Shown here piece after piece: positions 22,301 to 33,120 of a stretch of 64,000 bases of DNA. Below the pieces are notes generated by a model. That model ran no database searches. It saw only the letters and a program-made list of their open reading frames with translations, and was not told where the DNA came from. Within the stretch, counting starts at the first letter, position 1. The number at the start of each line of letters is the position of its first letter. This stretch comes from Entophlyctis helioformis. Taxonomy: Eukaryota > Chytridiomycota > Chytridiomycetes > Chytridiales > Chytriomycetaceae. The stretch is taken from the NCBI GenBank assembly GCA_025526915.1, contig JAHLKH010000095.1, forward strand, positions 33,741-97,740, written 5' to 3'. A program made the position numbers and the translations under genes.

Positions 22301-25300
22301 CGCTCTCTGCGGCGATCGGCAGCAATGATCAACAAACGGCAGAGCAAGCAACCAATCAACCTGCTGTGGATGCGCCAGATCAGCCTGCCGTGGACGAGCC
22401 TGATCATCGTGGCGCGAGAGTGCTGCTTGAGGTACGATTTAGGATCGCCATTCTGCCTGCATGCATGGCTTTGCATGTACTGACTCAGAGGTTGGCGTGG
22501 TGCGCAGAAAATGTTGTCGGGCAATCCAGGAAGCGCCAAGGTCTATGGCATCGAAGCCAGGAAGACGCCAAAGATATGGACGCGGCGTCTGATCATCGAG
22601 GACACATTCGTAAAGGTGTACTCATTCATCGTCGGTGTTCGGCATGCTGGGTTCGTCGTGATTGGCGCCATCGTCGAAGAGCTGCTTGATCTCAGCCCAG
22701 ATGCGCCGCTTCCGCCCAAGTACCACGTGTACAAGTGGCTTGATGGCAAGACGACGCGGTATTGTTTCTTGGACCTTGACTTCAAGGGCATCGACGACCT
22801 GGGCGACCATGCCAGCATCGACGGCCTCGGCGGCGTGACCAAGGCGGAGCTCTTCTCGGGTCGATTCACCCTCGGAAAGGACATCACTGCCCGCCTCATG
22901 TACGGCTCGAGTTTGTACAATCACAAGAGCAAGAAGCCTCGGTATGGGCATCCGGTGCAACTGGCGACGGGTACAAGACTTGAGCGTGTTATGTTTGAGA
23001 AGGTCGAGAAGCCCAAGACAGCCGAGGAGTCAAAGGACGCCGAGGACGCCGAGGATGCTGAGGACGCCGAGGATGCTGAGGACGCCGAGGATGCCGACAT
23101 TCACGAGCAGCCTGACGATCACGAGCAACCTGACGAGCCTCAGCAGCCTGATCAGCCTGCAGCAGCAGCACCAACAGTGCCGACATCCAACCAGCTGTTC
23201 ACGGCACTCATCAACAGCACATCTGGCGGCGAGACAACTGTGGCCTGCATCTTTCGCCACCTGTCGTTCATTTTCACCGGCAAGGAGATGGCCAAGCCAG
23301 ATTTGAAGATGGAGACGATCAATGCATGGGTCGTCACTGTCATGCAGTTGATGATCCACCGTGCATGGACACGCGGGATGGTGCAGGCCAGTGCGGACAA
23401 GATGTACGCGGACAAGAATGGCGCGCAGCAGGCCAACACAATCCAGACGGACATGCAGCAGGACGTCACGTATCAGGCAGCTCTACCATACCGCCTGGAC
23501 GACACTCTCTGCGGGAGCGCGACGAATGACATCTTCAACAACCTCGCCAGAGAGGTGAGCACCATACTTGCGCGGCACTACATTGCAAGTCAATTCGACC
23601 TGGCGGTTGGTGCGGCCATCAAGCTTGCTCCCGGAATGTCTCGCGAGCAGGCGAAAGAGTTGGTTCAATCCCTGTTCAAGGAAGCCGATGCCGCCAAGGC
23701 TGCTGCTGCCACCACCAAGGCTGCTGCTGCCAAAGCCACCGCGCCAAGACCATCGGCGGCCAAGAGAGGGAGACAAACGAGTGCGGCGTCAAGCACTGAG
23801 GACGCCGCGTCAAGCCCGACGCAACCCAAGAGAGCAAGGCGCAAGAGTGCAGCGCCAAACCCATCGTCGGCCGGTCTTGACACCACCCCTCCTGCAGCAA
23901 GCCACGAGCAGACCGCGTCAAGCTCATTGTCAGCCACTGACAAGAGCGGCGCGACCAAAAAGGCATGCGGCAAGAAGCCGGCCACCAAGGATGCCGCAAG
24001 GAACAAGAGCACTGTCGTGACCCCGCCAGCATTGCACAAGCTCGTGGCCATCATACGCAACATGTCGCTGTCGACTGTTGGACGCTTCAAGCAGCTGCGC
24101 GATCTCGCTGGAAGAGAGAGCATCAAGCTCTGTCCTCAAGCGGCAAGTCGTGATCCCTTTGTTCTGATCACCGAAACCGTCCTCTTCTGGGCGGTTATGG
24201 GGCTGAAAAGGGATCGCACCAGCAAGTCACAAGATCCCGTCTTGCGAGCATTGAGATCGGAGCTTCTTGCTGCCATAAGTCAGTCACACTGCCTGTCTAT
24301 GCCATCTTTTTATGATTTGATGCTAACAATCCACTCGTCTCAAAGAGCCTGGCTGGCTTCTCAAAGAGCTTGACTGGAAAGACTCGGAGCTTGCTTGCCC
24401 AATGACAAGATCGACAAGGCATTCAGTTCAAGTGACGAGCTGTGCGTCATGGATCTCCTGCTTCCGGGTCTTGCCTCCGATACGCGGCGCTATCAAACGC
24501 CAGCACAGGCCAAGTTGCAGATTGACCCAGCCGACACCGCGGCAGAGGCCAGAGCAACTTCTGATGTGACACAAGAAGCCAAGGCTGACGATCTTCAACT
24601 GGACGACAAGCAGTTGGTGGACGTGATCAAGGCCGAGGTTGATGCTCTTCCTCAAGTGCTACCAACCAAGTCGGTCAGATTTGGCAGCATCAAGACCGAC
24701 GGGAAGAGTGTCTTTCAAACTGTTCTGGAGTTTCGCACAAACCGTCCAAAGTCACCTCGCAGTATGTGGCGTGCTTGGATGCTGTGGTGCACGCATTGAT
24801 TCTGACCACTGCCTTGCTCTGCAGATCCCAACGCGGCGACTTCAGACGAGCAGCCCAGTCACGTTGAGGATGCTGATGACTCTGATTCTGACGATGACTT
24901 GGATGATGGCTTGGATGACGATGACTTGGATGATGGCTTGGATGATAGCCTTGATGGCGAATGTGAGTTGCTGTGCCAATCCAGACGCACACTTGTTGTC
25001 CACACCGACTGACATGCCATCCACAGCCGCCGATCCAGCCGACTCATCAGCCACCAAGCCATACACACCCAATCCTGTAAGTCACTTGCATGCCAACCTC
25101 GCGCATTGGCGCACATGCATTGCACATCCCCCACTCATGCCATGGCATGACAGGTCAAGTGCAACTTTTACGCCTCTCAGCGACTGCCCAATGTTGCTGA
25201 TGCCAACAAGCTGCTCGCCGACAAGGACTTTGTTCGCGTTGTCAGCTTTGATTGGGGCAAGCGGTACCTGTTTGGCGCGTCCAGCATGCTTGTCAATGTC

Positions 25301-26341
25301 AAGGAGGAGACATACACGCTCGAGGCCAACTACGTGCTCTCCTCTGGCGTATTTCATGCTGAGCGTGACCTTCAGCGGTGGTATGCATGCAATGACTCTG
25401 CCACGCGCACTCTTGACCAGATCAACTCACAGTGCCTGCCTCTTGCGCCAGGCTCAACAATCGATATGCCAAGGCGACCGACGTCCACGAGGCCATTGCA
25501 TTCAAGACAGCAAAGCATGCCGATCCAGCCGTCTCAGCAGGCGAGAGAGCCTTTTGGGATCTGCGCTGCCATGCATACTGCACGCCATTCCTGAATGCAC
25601 GGGTACATTTTCTCTGGTTCTGGATGTCCATTGACATGGCCGCCATGCTGCTTGATCGCCTGCTGATTGCACTGGACGGCATGGCATGACATGGCATTCC
25701 ACAGAAAGTCAAGGACAAGCGGTTTGCCATGCGCTGCAAGCGCATGTCTGATCGCGGACAGGCTCTTGAGGGCATCATGAAGCTGGCAGGATCGACCACT
25801 AGATATCGCGCATCCGATGCATCTCAAGGCCTCCCTGTCAGCAACCCAGAGAAGGACATTCCCGTTGTGTGGGCATTTGGCATCGACTTTACAGGCCAAG
25901 GTGGCCGGCATGCTGTGTTTGAGAGGTTTCTCATCAGGCATCTGCGGTCGTCTGGATATGCCTATGTGCGTCTGATGCCATGCCATCCATCCATCCATCT
26001 GTGCACCAACTGACACACGATCATGCACACACACACACACACACACACACCACACACACACACACACAGATCTACCGCTGCAATGAGAACCTGACCAGCC
26101 AGATGTGCCGCAGTGCAAGCAGCGGATCCCATACGAGAACCGCACCAACCTGCGACGCTACGAGTGCATACCATGCGAGACCGTCTACCACCGCGATGTG
26201 CTTGGAGCCACCAACATCGGAATGGTTGCACTGGAGCATCTGCTCTTTGGACAACGGCCGCTCTACTTGACGCACACGCCAGTCGATCCGCCTGTCGTCC
26301 AGCAGCCTCCAGCACCAGATCCGCCTGTCCCGCAGCTCTAG
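19306..26341 (+). CDS. FEN/XPG-like nuclease fused to Fanzor RNA-guided nuclease
   Basis: Early exons: 19306-19757, 19816-19992, 20052-20287, 20376-~20690, ~20789-20819, 20896-21256. They form a FEN1/XPG flap-nuclease domain with every expected acidic site: AFLVDVMSVC, FHVDGRLGDSG, CKHEADVCIAR, VICNDSDLVAH, SKSDYFDCYGRG plus the H3TH-like LRTAVNTVNRYVE. Linker exons (21334-21415, 21491-21726, 21800-21922, 22007-22161, 22224-22431) are basic, with PPKRRKRRKRPQP as an NLS. The 22508-24278 exon, a segment to 24761, and exons 24825-24962, 25027-25076, 25154-25380, 25452-25602, 25705-25965, 26070-26341 form the Fanzor: RuvC-I VVSFDWGKRY (Asp 25250), Fanzor-style FGIDFTGQGGR, ENLTSQMC zinc finger with the displaced Glu, CIPC, and RuvC-III HRDVLGATNIG (Asp 26195). 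About 1,880 residues. Apparent one-base losses near 20615, 24400 and 26108. Two separate genes remain possible; no promoter or stop between them was seen. Confidence 0.78.
23036..23098 (+). repeat. 9-bp coding minisatellite (Glu-Asp-Ala)n
   Basis: Seven tandem 9-mers of the type GACGCCGAG/GATGCTGAG encode an Asp-Ala-Glu repeat inside the large Fanzor exon. They are followed by Gln/Pro/Asp-rich sequence (EQPDDHEQPDEPQQPDQP). Likely a flexible insertion between folded parts. Confidence 0.8.
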
Positions 26342-26470
26342 ACCGCCATCAAGCGACCAGCCAATCCGCCTGTGACCAGCAGCCCAAGACTCCACAACGC
26401 GTCCAGCACCGATCCGCCTGTCGTCCAGCAGCCTCCAGCACCGGATCCGCCTGTCGACCAGCAGCGTCCA
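26281..26470 (+). repeat. minisatellite at the Fanzor 3' end
   Basis: A repeated block (GATCCGCCTGTCGTCCAGCA and CTCCAGCACC units, encoding PVVQQPPAPDPP) occurs at the end of the Fanzor frame and again after the stop at 26341 (26411-26460). Unit copies are nearly identical, so expansion is recent. It may extend the C-terminus or the 3' UTR. Confidence 0.7.
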
Positions 26471-26906
26471 ACACGCAGACAGCGTGCCAGCAAGTCAAGT
26501 GCCACTCCACATGCTCTGACTTCCAGCACAACCACCAACACTTTGAATCGGGGCACCTCCCGATCGACCTAACGGGTCACTTATCACATCATTGTTCAAA
26601 CAATGGTGCAAGGTGAGCCTCTGGTGGGTTGCCTCGCCCGCCTGTCGTCGCATGCTCGTTGCTGACTCGAACCTTGCATCGTGTGATGTGCTTGCTTGCA
26701 TTCGACGCTTCTTGCGACGAATCCAATTCCAAAACGCTTGGTAATTGTTTGAATGTCGGGCCATTTGCCGGCGGTTTGCCGGCATTCCCTCGCCCTATTG
26801 CCCACCCCTCGGACATCGCGTGATCAGTTGGATGAAGGGAGGCAGGGCATCGACCCTCTGGCTCGGGGCATTTACCCCCAACAACCAGCAACCACTGTCA
26901 GCAACC
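26342..26906. other. element right flank / intergenic
   Basis: No gene is visible. It contains the second minisatellite block, a perfect hairpin at 26590-26605 (CATTGTT-CA-AACAATG), and a GC-rich stretch that should hold the promoter of the ankyrin gene. The right boundary of the element must lie here, but I cannot place it because copy 2 runs off the window. Confidence 0.5.
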
Positions 26907-28195
26907 ATGAGCACTCGCAACCTTCCATCAGGGTCAAGTCGATGGGATACCCTCCCGGCCGAATTGCGGCTTCACGTCCTGTACTACTGTACTGCGCTCT
27001 ATGCATTCCTGCATGGCAAGCTTGCCGAACTCGGCCCAGACACGGTTCTGCAGATATGGTGCGAAACCATCCGACTCAACTGGCAAGGAGACCTGCGCCG
27101 ATTGCCCGACGTTTCCAGCAGCTCGATGCATCTGGTCCTTCGAGAGACGATGCCGGTGTGCTCTCGATCCATGTACCGCCGGCTGTGTGCCCGCTTCCCT
27201 CTGCTGTCCGACTCTGGACCGACATCCGCTTCGACGCTCGCACCAACTACTACTCGCTCAACGCCAAGTTCTGTCGCATGACCAGCGGAGCGTCTTGTGA
27301 TCGTTTGCGCCACATACCCATGCGCAACTGCTGGCTCGACAATCTCGACATGACCCATCCGATTGCCCTTGGATGGCAGGCAATCATGGGCGGCCACGTT
27401 GATCTTCTCAGTCATCTTGTCCAGCATCACAATGTCCAGCTCCAGCAGTACCAGTTCTTTGACAACGAATATGCCATGAACCTGGCAGCGTTTGGCGGCC
27501 ATGTCGGGATCCTGCAGATGCTGCATGATGCCGGCAACACGGCCTGCACGACCAGAGCAATGGACGTTGCAGCCAAGCAAGGGCATCTCGAGACACTTGT
27601 CTGGCTGCATGAGCATGGCTACAGCTGCACAACGCACGCGATGGACGGCGCTGCTTCTGCTGGACACGTGGCGGTCATTGCGTGGTTGTGCCAGCACCGA
27701 CGCGACCACTGGACGACAGACGCGATGGATTCGGCAGCCAGCAACGGCCATCTCGATGTGCTCATGTGGATGCACGAGCACTGCCAGTCTGCCCGATGCA
27801 CAACGCAGGCGATGGACAAGGCAGCCGGACGCGGCCATCTCAGCGTTGTCCGTTGGCTGCATGCCAACAGACCCGAGGGATGCACGACACAAGCGATGGA
27901 CCTGTCGGCAACCAACAACCATCTTGATGTGGTCCAGTGGCTGCATGCCCATCGCACCGAAGGATGCACGACGCGAGCCATGGATGGTGCTTGCAAGAAC
28001 GGCCATGGCGCTGTCGTCCGATGGCTGCGTGACCATCGCACCGAAGGATGCAGCCGAGAAACGATAATGACGGCGGCGTGGCAGGGCCACCTCGACTTGG
28101 TCAATGTGCTGGTCAGCACGGTGCGGCCCCCGACAGCACAAAAGTCAGTGATGGACCGCGTGCGCCGTTTGTCTGCCAGTCGTGCAGCTCAATGA
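26907..28195 (+). CDS. ankyrin-repeat protein with F-box-like N-terminus
   Basis: The N-terminus (RWDTLPAELRLHVLYYCTAL ... CSRSMYRRLCARF) resembles the F-box-like head common in chytrid ankyrin proteins. Then come about eight ankyrin-type repeats of about 35 residues built on GHLDVVQWLHAHR.EGCTT.AMD (for example AAFGGHVGILQMLHDAG, AAKQGHLETLVWLHEHG, AAGRGHLSVVRWLHANRPEG). These are typical of large expanded families in zoosporic fungi and amoebae. The head and the repeats are in different frames: one base missing in the CC at 27208-27209 would join them; alternatively a 113-nt intron (27173-27285, ending CATGACCAG) fits and would delete a plausible segment. Protein-binding role inferred. Confidence 0.75.
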
Positions 28196-28248
28196 AGTCG
28201 CAGTTCATCTTGGGCGATTGTGGACATCTTTCCATTCAAACGACAACG

Positions 28249-31078
28249 ATGACCGATATCGCACGGGCCGAGGAGGGCGTTTCCCAGGGTCCCCAACTCG
28301 ACTCGAGCGCGCAGCATGTACCGGGTCGCACCTACACGGCGAGGGCAGGCGTGAAGTTTGTGGCGATACCAGAGGAGGACGCCGCACCTGCTCCGTCGCA
28401 CGACTCGACGTCCGCCAAACAAGCAGCACTAGCCGCAACAGACACTGAAGACGAAACTGAGCCATCGGCTGCAGAGACCGGCATTTCAATGATAATGTAC
28501 TGGCTCGTGTCAGTGGTACGTGGTCACGGGCATCTGCTGGTGCTGCTGGTGTGCGTCAGAAGGCACACCGGCAACGAAACGGGGGCGGGGCTCTGTCGTT
28601 GGGACGCTGTTTGGAGTATCGAGAGTGCTCACAGCGGGCCCCCTTTTTCTCGTCTGTGTCGATGGCCGACCGTCTCGCTGACATATGTACCCGCTTTCGC
28701 TGCGTCCATTCATGCGCTTTCCAACGCGGCGTATCATACCCGACGCGTCCATTTCGCGTTCATCCATCTGCACCATCATGCGTGTGTAACGCTCACTGAT
28801 TTGCGGTCGTGCGTTTGATTGGTTGGCGCCATGTGACCATCCATGTTTGCTGTTGACCCAACAACGCATGTAGCTACCGCCCGCCGTATTCGTTGGCGCT
28901 TGTGTCCTGCCGCTTACCTACTTGGTGCGGGACCTCGAGTGGCGGCTCACCTTCTACACATCGGCAGACAGTTGGACTCCCGACATACCCACCACGTGGA
29001 TGGCATCATCGATTTTGTGGAACTCGATCGGCACCGCTCTCCACATCTTCCGGCCTGACTCGGGCAACTACATTGGTCATCTTTGGTTCGGGGCCGCCTT
29101 GGTCTTATCGTCATGGGTCTTCGTCCCGATTATCCTGCGGTTTGGCATGAAGCCATACTCGCCCACGTATGGGCTGACACGTCCAGGTGTACTAGCGCTT
29201 GTACCATTTGTTTCATATCCTTTGTAAGAAAGCCTTGATCATTCTTTGACTGGCGTTCGTTGTGATTGGCGGCTCATCGCAACATGCTGACGTGATGCTG
29301 TCCGATGCAGCACTACAATGGCCTACTATCCGTTCTCCGCCATCGAGAACCAGACCGAAAAGATCATCACGTCGCTCATCTTCAGTGTCATACTGATTGC
29401 CATGTCTCAGTTTCAGTACTGGGCATTCTTCGCCGGTCTTGCTCTGACCGAAGCCATGTCCGGTATCCATACTGGCGGCGGAATCGTCAGCGTCATGGCC
29501 GGCTTTCTCCGCACCGTCTGCTTCTGCCTCGTGCGCAACATTCTCAAGACGACCATATTGAAGATTAACAAGGTTGAAGAGGAGAAATACGACCAGCCGC
29601 CCGAGATTGACGGCAACTCGAAACAAAGCAGCAGGCACAGCATCGGGGCGTCGTCGCTATCACTCAACATGCTCAAGCAAAACGCCGTGTTCAAAAACGA
29701 CATGATCGACATGCAGTTCCAGGGATCCGTTGTCATCTTGTTCTCGGTGTACTCGCTGCCGGCATGGTACTCGTTTATGCGGACACCATCGAGTGCCGAG
29801 TTCTTTGCGACGATTCTGGGATCGATCGCGTTTGACTGGCTGTTCCGATTCCACGAGTTTCGCAAGCTGCTCAAGCTGGAGGAGCAAGTCATGAAACGGG
29901 CCGTGTCGCCCGAAACAGCCGCCAATGCAAAAGACCTCAAGATGCGTTTCAGCACAGGCAGCAACCAGGCACTGGATCTCGGCAAGTCATTCGCGAGTGT
30001 CGTCAGTGTAACGCCAAGCTCAGCGGCGCTGCCACGCGACATGTCGGCTGATATGTCCTTGAGCCTCAACCAATCGACAAGGGTGCATCACAGCGACGGC
30101 TTCCATCGCAGCAGCGGGTCAAAGCCAGGCGAAGACGCCAGCATCCATTCGGCCGATCACTATGGATCTGTCGCTAATCCAGGCATCCATAGCCACCAGC
30201 ATCAGCAACATGCTCCCATTGCGCTACAAGACAGCCCCAAGTATGATGCCCACGGTTTGGGCCGACACAGCAGCAACAGTAGCGGCGATCAGACAGATGC
30301 AGACCAGAAGAAACTGCCCATGTTCCGAGCTGGGCCCGGTGTTGTGGATCACGCGCACCCACTTCCGCCAGTGGCACATCCGGCCTCTGCACACTCTGCC
30401 GCATTAACCTCGGTGGCAGTCATTCCAGCCGTTGCCATGTCACCCGCACCCGCACCTGCCCATCGTCAAAGTCTGTCTCAACGTGTCGCCAGCACGCTAT
30501 CGCTTAGCGATAACGGCATCCTTCGGAACCCACGCGCCAGCATCACTTCGCAGTTCTCACACCAGACAGGCATGGGCCTGGACGATTTTAGTGGCAAACG
30601 GCCATTCATGTTTGACAAGTCGCGGCGGAAAGTGCAACGGCAGCTGCGGCTCCTCGCCAAGCGCCGGGATAAGCTGACCGTCGCCTACAAGCACATGAGT
30701 GTGCACCTGCGGTACGACATGGCCGCATCCGCATCGGCCGTTCTTGTCGCGTGCATCATGATCAACGCGTTCATCAGCCCGCAGCCCGAGTTTACCAACT
30801 GTAACGGGCTGCCCTACATCACATCATTCGACGCTCTCCTCCGCGCTGGAGTCGTTCTGGTGCTGCAGCTGCTGGCCGACTGCATTTGTCTGTTCTTTAT
30901 GGTGCGGCATACCAAAGTCCCAGTGCTGTTTGCAGCAGATGTCAAGCCGAAGCTGATGCAAGGAATCTTTTGCACAGCCATGTCCATGATGGGGTTCATT
31001 CACTGCATCACCGCGTACGAGCGCGGGCTGCTGTGGCATCGGACATGCGAATTTGCGACATCCGCCGTGCCATACTAG
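28249..31078 (+). CDS. multispanning membrane protein B (paralogue of A)
   Basis: Exons 28249-28515, 28874-29223 and 29311-31078 join in phase to about 794 residues. The first exon has an acidic N-terminus and one hydrophobic start (SMIMYWLVSV). Further segments include PPAVFVGACVLPLTYLVRDL, FGAALVLSSWVFVPIILRFG, IITSLIFSVILIAMSQFQYW, VVILFSVYSLPAWYSFMR and FEWRLTF-like amphipathic pieces. The loop at 29900-30650 is long, Ser/His/Pro-rich and probably cytoplasmic. The end (LMQGIFCTAMSMMGFIHCIT, YERGLLWHRTC) matches protein A. Shared intron positions show descent from one gene. Starts 53 bp after the ankyrin stop. Confidence 0.75.
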
Positions 31079-31194
31079 CCGCCGCCTCATCTCATTGCCC
31101 AACCTTTTGTAAAAATACGTATTCATCGCCCACCCTTGCGTTCCAGCCACGACAATAGAACGTGTAAAAAATCGAGTCGCGCTGATTGTGTTTA

Positions 31195-31463
31195 CTAGGA
31201 CTGTACTTGCACACTGGCGATGCTGGGGAATGGGTCCTTGTTCGACAGCACCGCCATGAGACGATCGTGGGAGAGGTAGCCCTTCATGTACCCCTTATCG
31301 ATCATGATGGCCAGGTAGCACTCGACCTGCGCAAGCTCGATAGCCTTGTTGCCCATGGCCACCTCAATGCCGCGCTGGAACACAGCAAACGGAATCCGGG
31401 TGCCTTTGCCCTGTATCACCCAACTGTCGCCATGCACCGAGTGAGCACATGTCGCCGAGTGTG

Positions 31464-31543
<80 letters not shown>

Positions 31544-33004
31544 ACACACACACACACACTATACTCAATACTCACATGCTGCGAAAGAGTGTCCGCAGCA
31601 CGAGCGGCCGCAGACTCTCGACCGTGAGCCACGTGCCGCGAGAAATGAGTGCATCCTGGCACCGCTCGAGGGCTGCATCAAACAGACCGAGATTGCCCGT
31701 ACGCACGGCGACGACGATATCCTCGTAGTCGGCGGCCAGGTCAGGGTACTTTTCAAACAACCGATTGTGGGGGAGGACACCCCGCACAAGCTGGGCAGGC
31801 AAGAGGTAGTTGAGGATATGTCTGTCGAACAGAGCCAAGACGGCAGTGTGAGTCCAAGTGTTGGGGAGATCCAGGACGGATCGGCGCAAGACAAGGCGGA
31901 GAGGGGACGATGGCTTACAGCTTGTTGCGTCGGCCAGTCGTCAACGGATGCAAGCACGCGGCCGAAGCGAACGCCAGATCCGTTGCGGCCGCGTCGTATC
32001 GCTCGTTGTAAAACGACAGCACGCCGGTATAGTACTTGTATGTCACGAGATGGGATCTGGGGAACTGCGATACATTGGGCACGTCGGCCGACTTTAGGGA
32101 CCGCAGGATCGTGGCACAGAGGTTGGTCGAGTTGAGCTGTCGCGGGCATAGCGCCGGGTTGTGGTAGCCACGGCGATGTTAGTGCACACATGGAGAGGAG
32201 GACAGCGAGGAGACGAGAGAGCAGAGGGATACCTTGAAATACGTCTTGAAGAGGATGTTGACGATGTAGTAGGTGCCCCATTTACGCGACGAGTCGATGG
32301 GCGAGAGACGGTCGGTGGCGCAGGCAGCGAACATGCGGTTCATGGTGCGCGCAGCCTCTTCCAGCCGGCCCGTCTGCTCACCGGCAGCCGCGAGCGCGGC
32401 ATCTGCGCGGATGCTCAAGGCACGCAGATCGTGCGTGATGGTGTAGAGGACCGGCAGACACCAGTTGGTTTGTGTGGTGAAGATCTGGTAGAAGGATCTG
32501 TGTGTGTGTGTGCGGAGGTGTCAGCGGCGAGTGGGCGAGCAGGCAAGTGGGCAAGTGGGATGGGGCAGGCGACGTACTGGGCGAGAGCGTTTTGGTGCGC
32601 GGCAGCAGATGCGTCGTCGGATGCTTGCAGGCTCTCGATGACGTCGATGTGCAGACAGAGCACGGCCTGCCACGGCCCGCGGACCTTGCTGCTGGCGGTG
32701 TGGCGGAGCGTCTGCAGCTGCTTGGTGGGTCGCCGGTGGTGGCCGTGGCCGTGGCCGGGAGCAACAGTCCGGCAGGCCGGCAGACAGGCAGATGTGCATG
32801 CGTAGCGTCAGCAGCAGGCTGGTGTCGGCAGTCGCAGATACGGCAGCACACGGCACGGCACGGCAGACGCACCACGCTGGCGCTCAACGGCGCGAGGCGG
32901 GCGAGATGCTCGCCGTCAACGGACAGCAGCTCGGCCAGCTTGTCGCCCTGCTGCTTGGTGAAGGCGCCAATGACCTGCGAGACGTACGCCTGCGCATTCG
33001 ACAT
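31195..33004 (-). CDS. PCID2: PCID2/Thp1, TREX-2 PCI-domain subunit
   Basis: PCID2/Thp1 scaffolds the TREX-2 complex at nuclear pores, linking transcription to mRNA export. Starting at ATG 33004 (MSNAQAYVSQVIGAF), exons carry KQLQTLRHTASSKVRG, SFYQIFTTQTNWCLPVLYTI, DSSRKWGTYYIVNILFKTYF, FPRSHLVTYKYYTGVLSFYN, LNYLLPAQLVRGVLP and the winged-helix end (AQVECYLAIMIDKGYMKGYL, SNKDPFPSI). The motifs VTYKYYxG, YLLPxxxxxGxxP and IxxGYxKGYLSH...xPFP match the human protein in order. At least six exons; the last intron (about 31451-31576) is mostly a GT repeat. The exon 1/2 boundary (about 32720-32880) is uncertain. Confidence 0.88.
31465..31559 (+). repeat. (CA)n microsatellite in PCID2 intron
   Basis: About 95 nt of almost pure CA repeat with one interruption (CATACACA near 31540). 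It lies within the last intron of the minus-strand PCID2 gene, so the transcript carries (GU)n shortly after the 5' splice site. Confidence 0.95.
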
Positions 33005-33120
33005 GTGCGTCTTGTGACAAACTCGGTGATATTCACGCGAAGCAAAGTCACAGCGTTGACAAAACAGCACTTGGACGGCACTCGGACAGCACTTGACGGC
33101 ACGATCCACACCAGCAACGG

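Larger units (their letters stand above)
17137..26605 (+). mobile_element. FEN/Fanzor element, copy 1
   Basis: The left end is a junction A + 18 G (17138-17155), followed by TAATTGATTTCG, shared with a second element starting at 58101. The homologous order in both is G-tract, ~1.4-kb leader, diverged spacer, CA-rich tract, then the FEN-Fanzor gene. It sits 150 bp after membrane protein A's stop and before an ankyrin gene, between two paralogous membrane-protein genes. No inverted terminal repeat or transposase was found. The right end is not fixed; the last distinctive structure is a perfect 7-bp hairpin at 26590-26605, used as a provisional limit. Fanzor genes in fungi are often carried by transposons, which fits a mobile origin, but mobility here is inferred from the two copies. 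Confidence 0.7.

Noticed and set aside
25154..26341. Bacterial contamination with an IS605 TnpB
   Set aside because: The gene is split by many spliceosomal-type introns shared by two copies and flanked by fungal genes.
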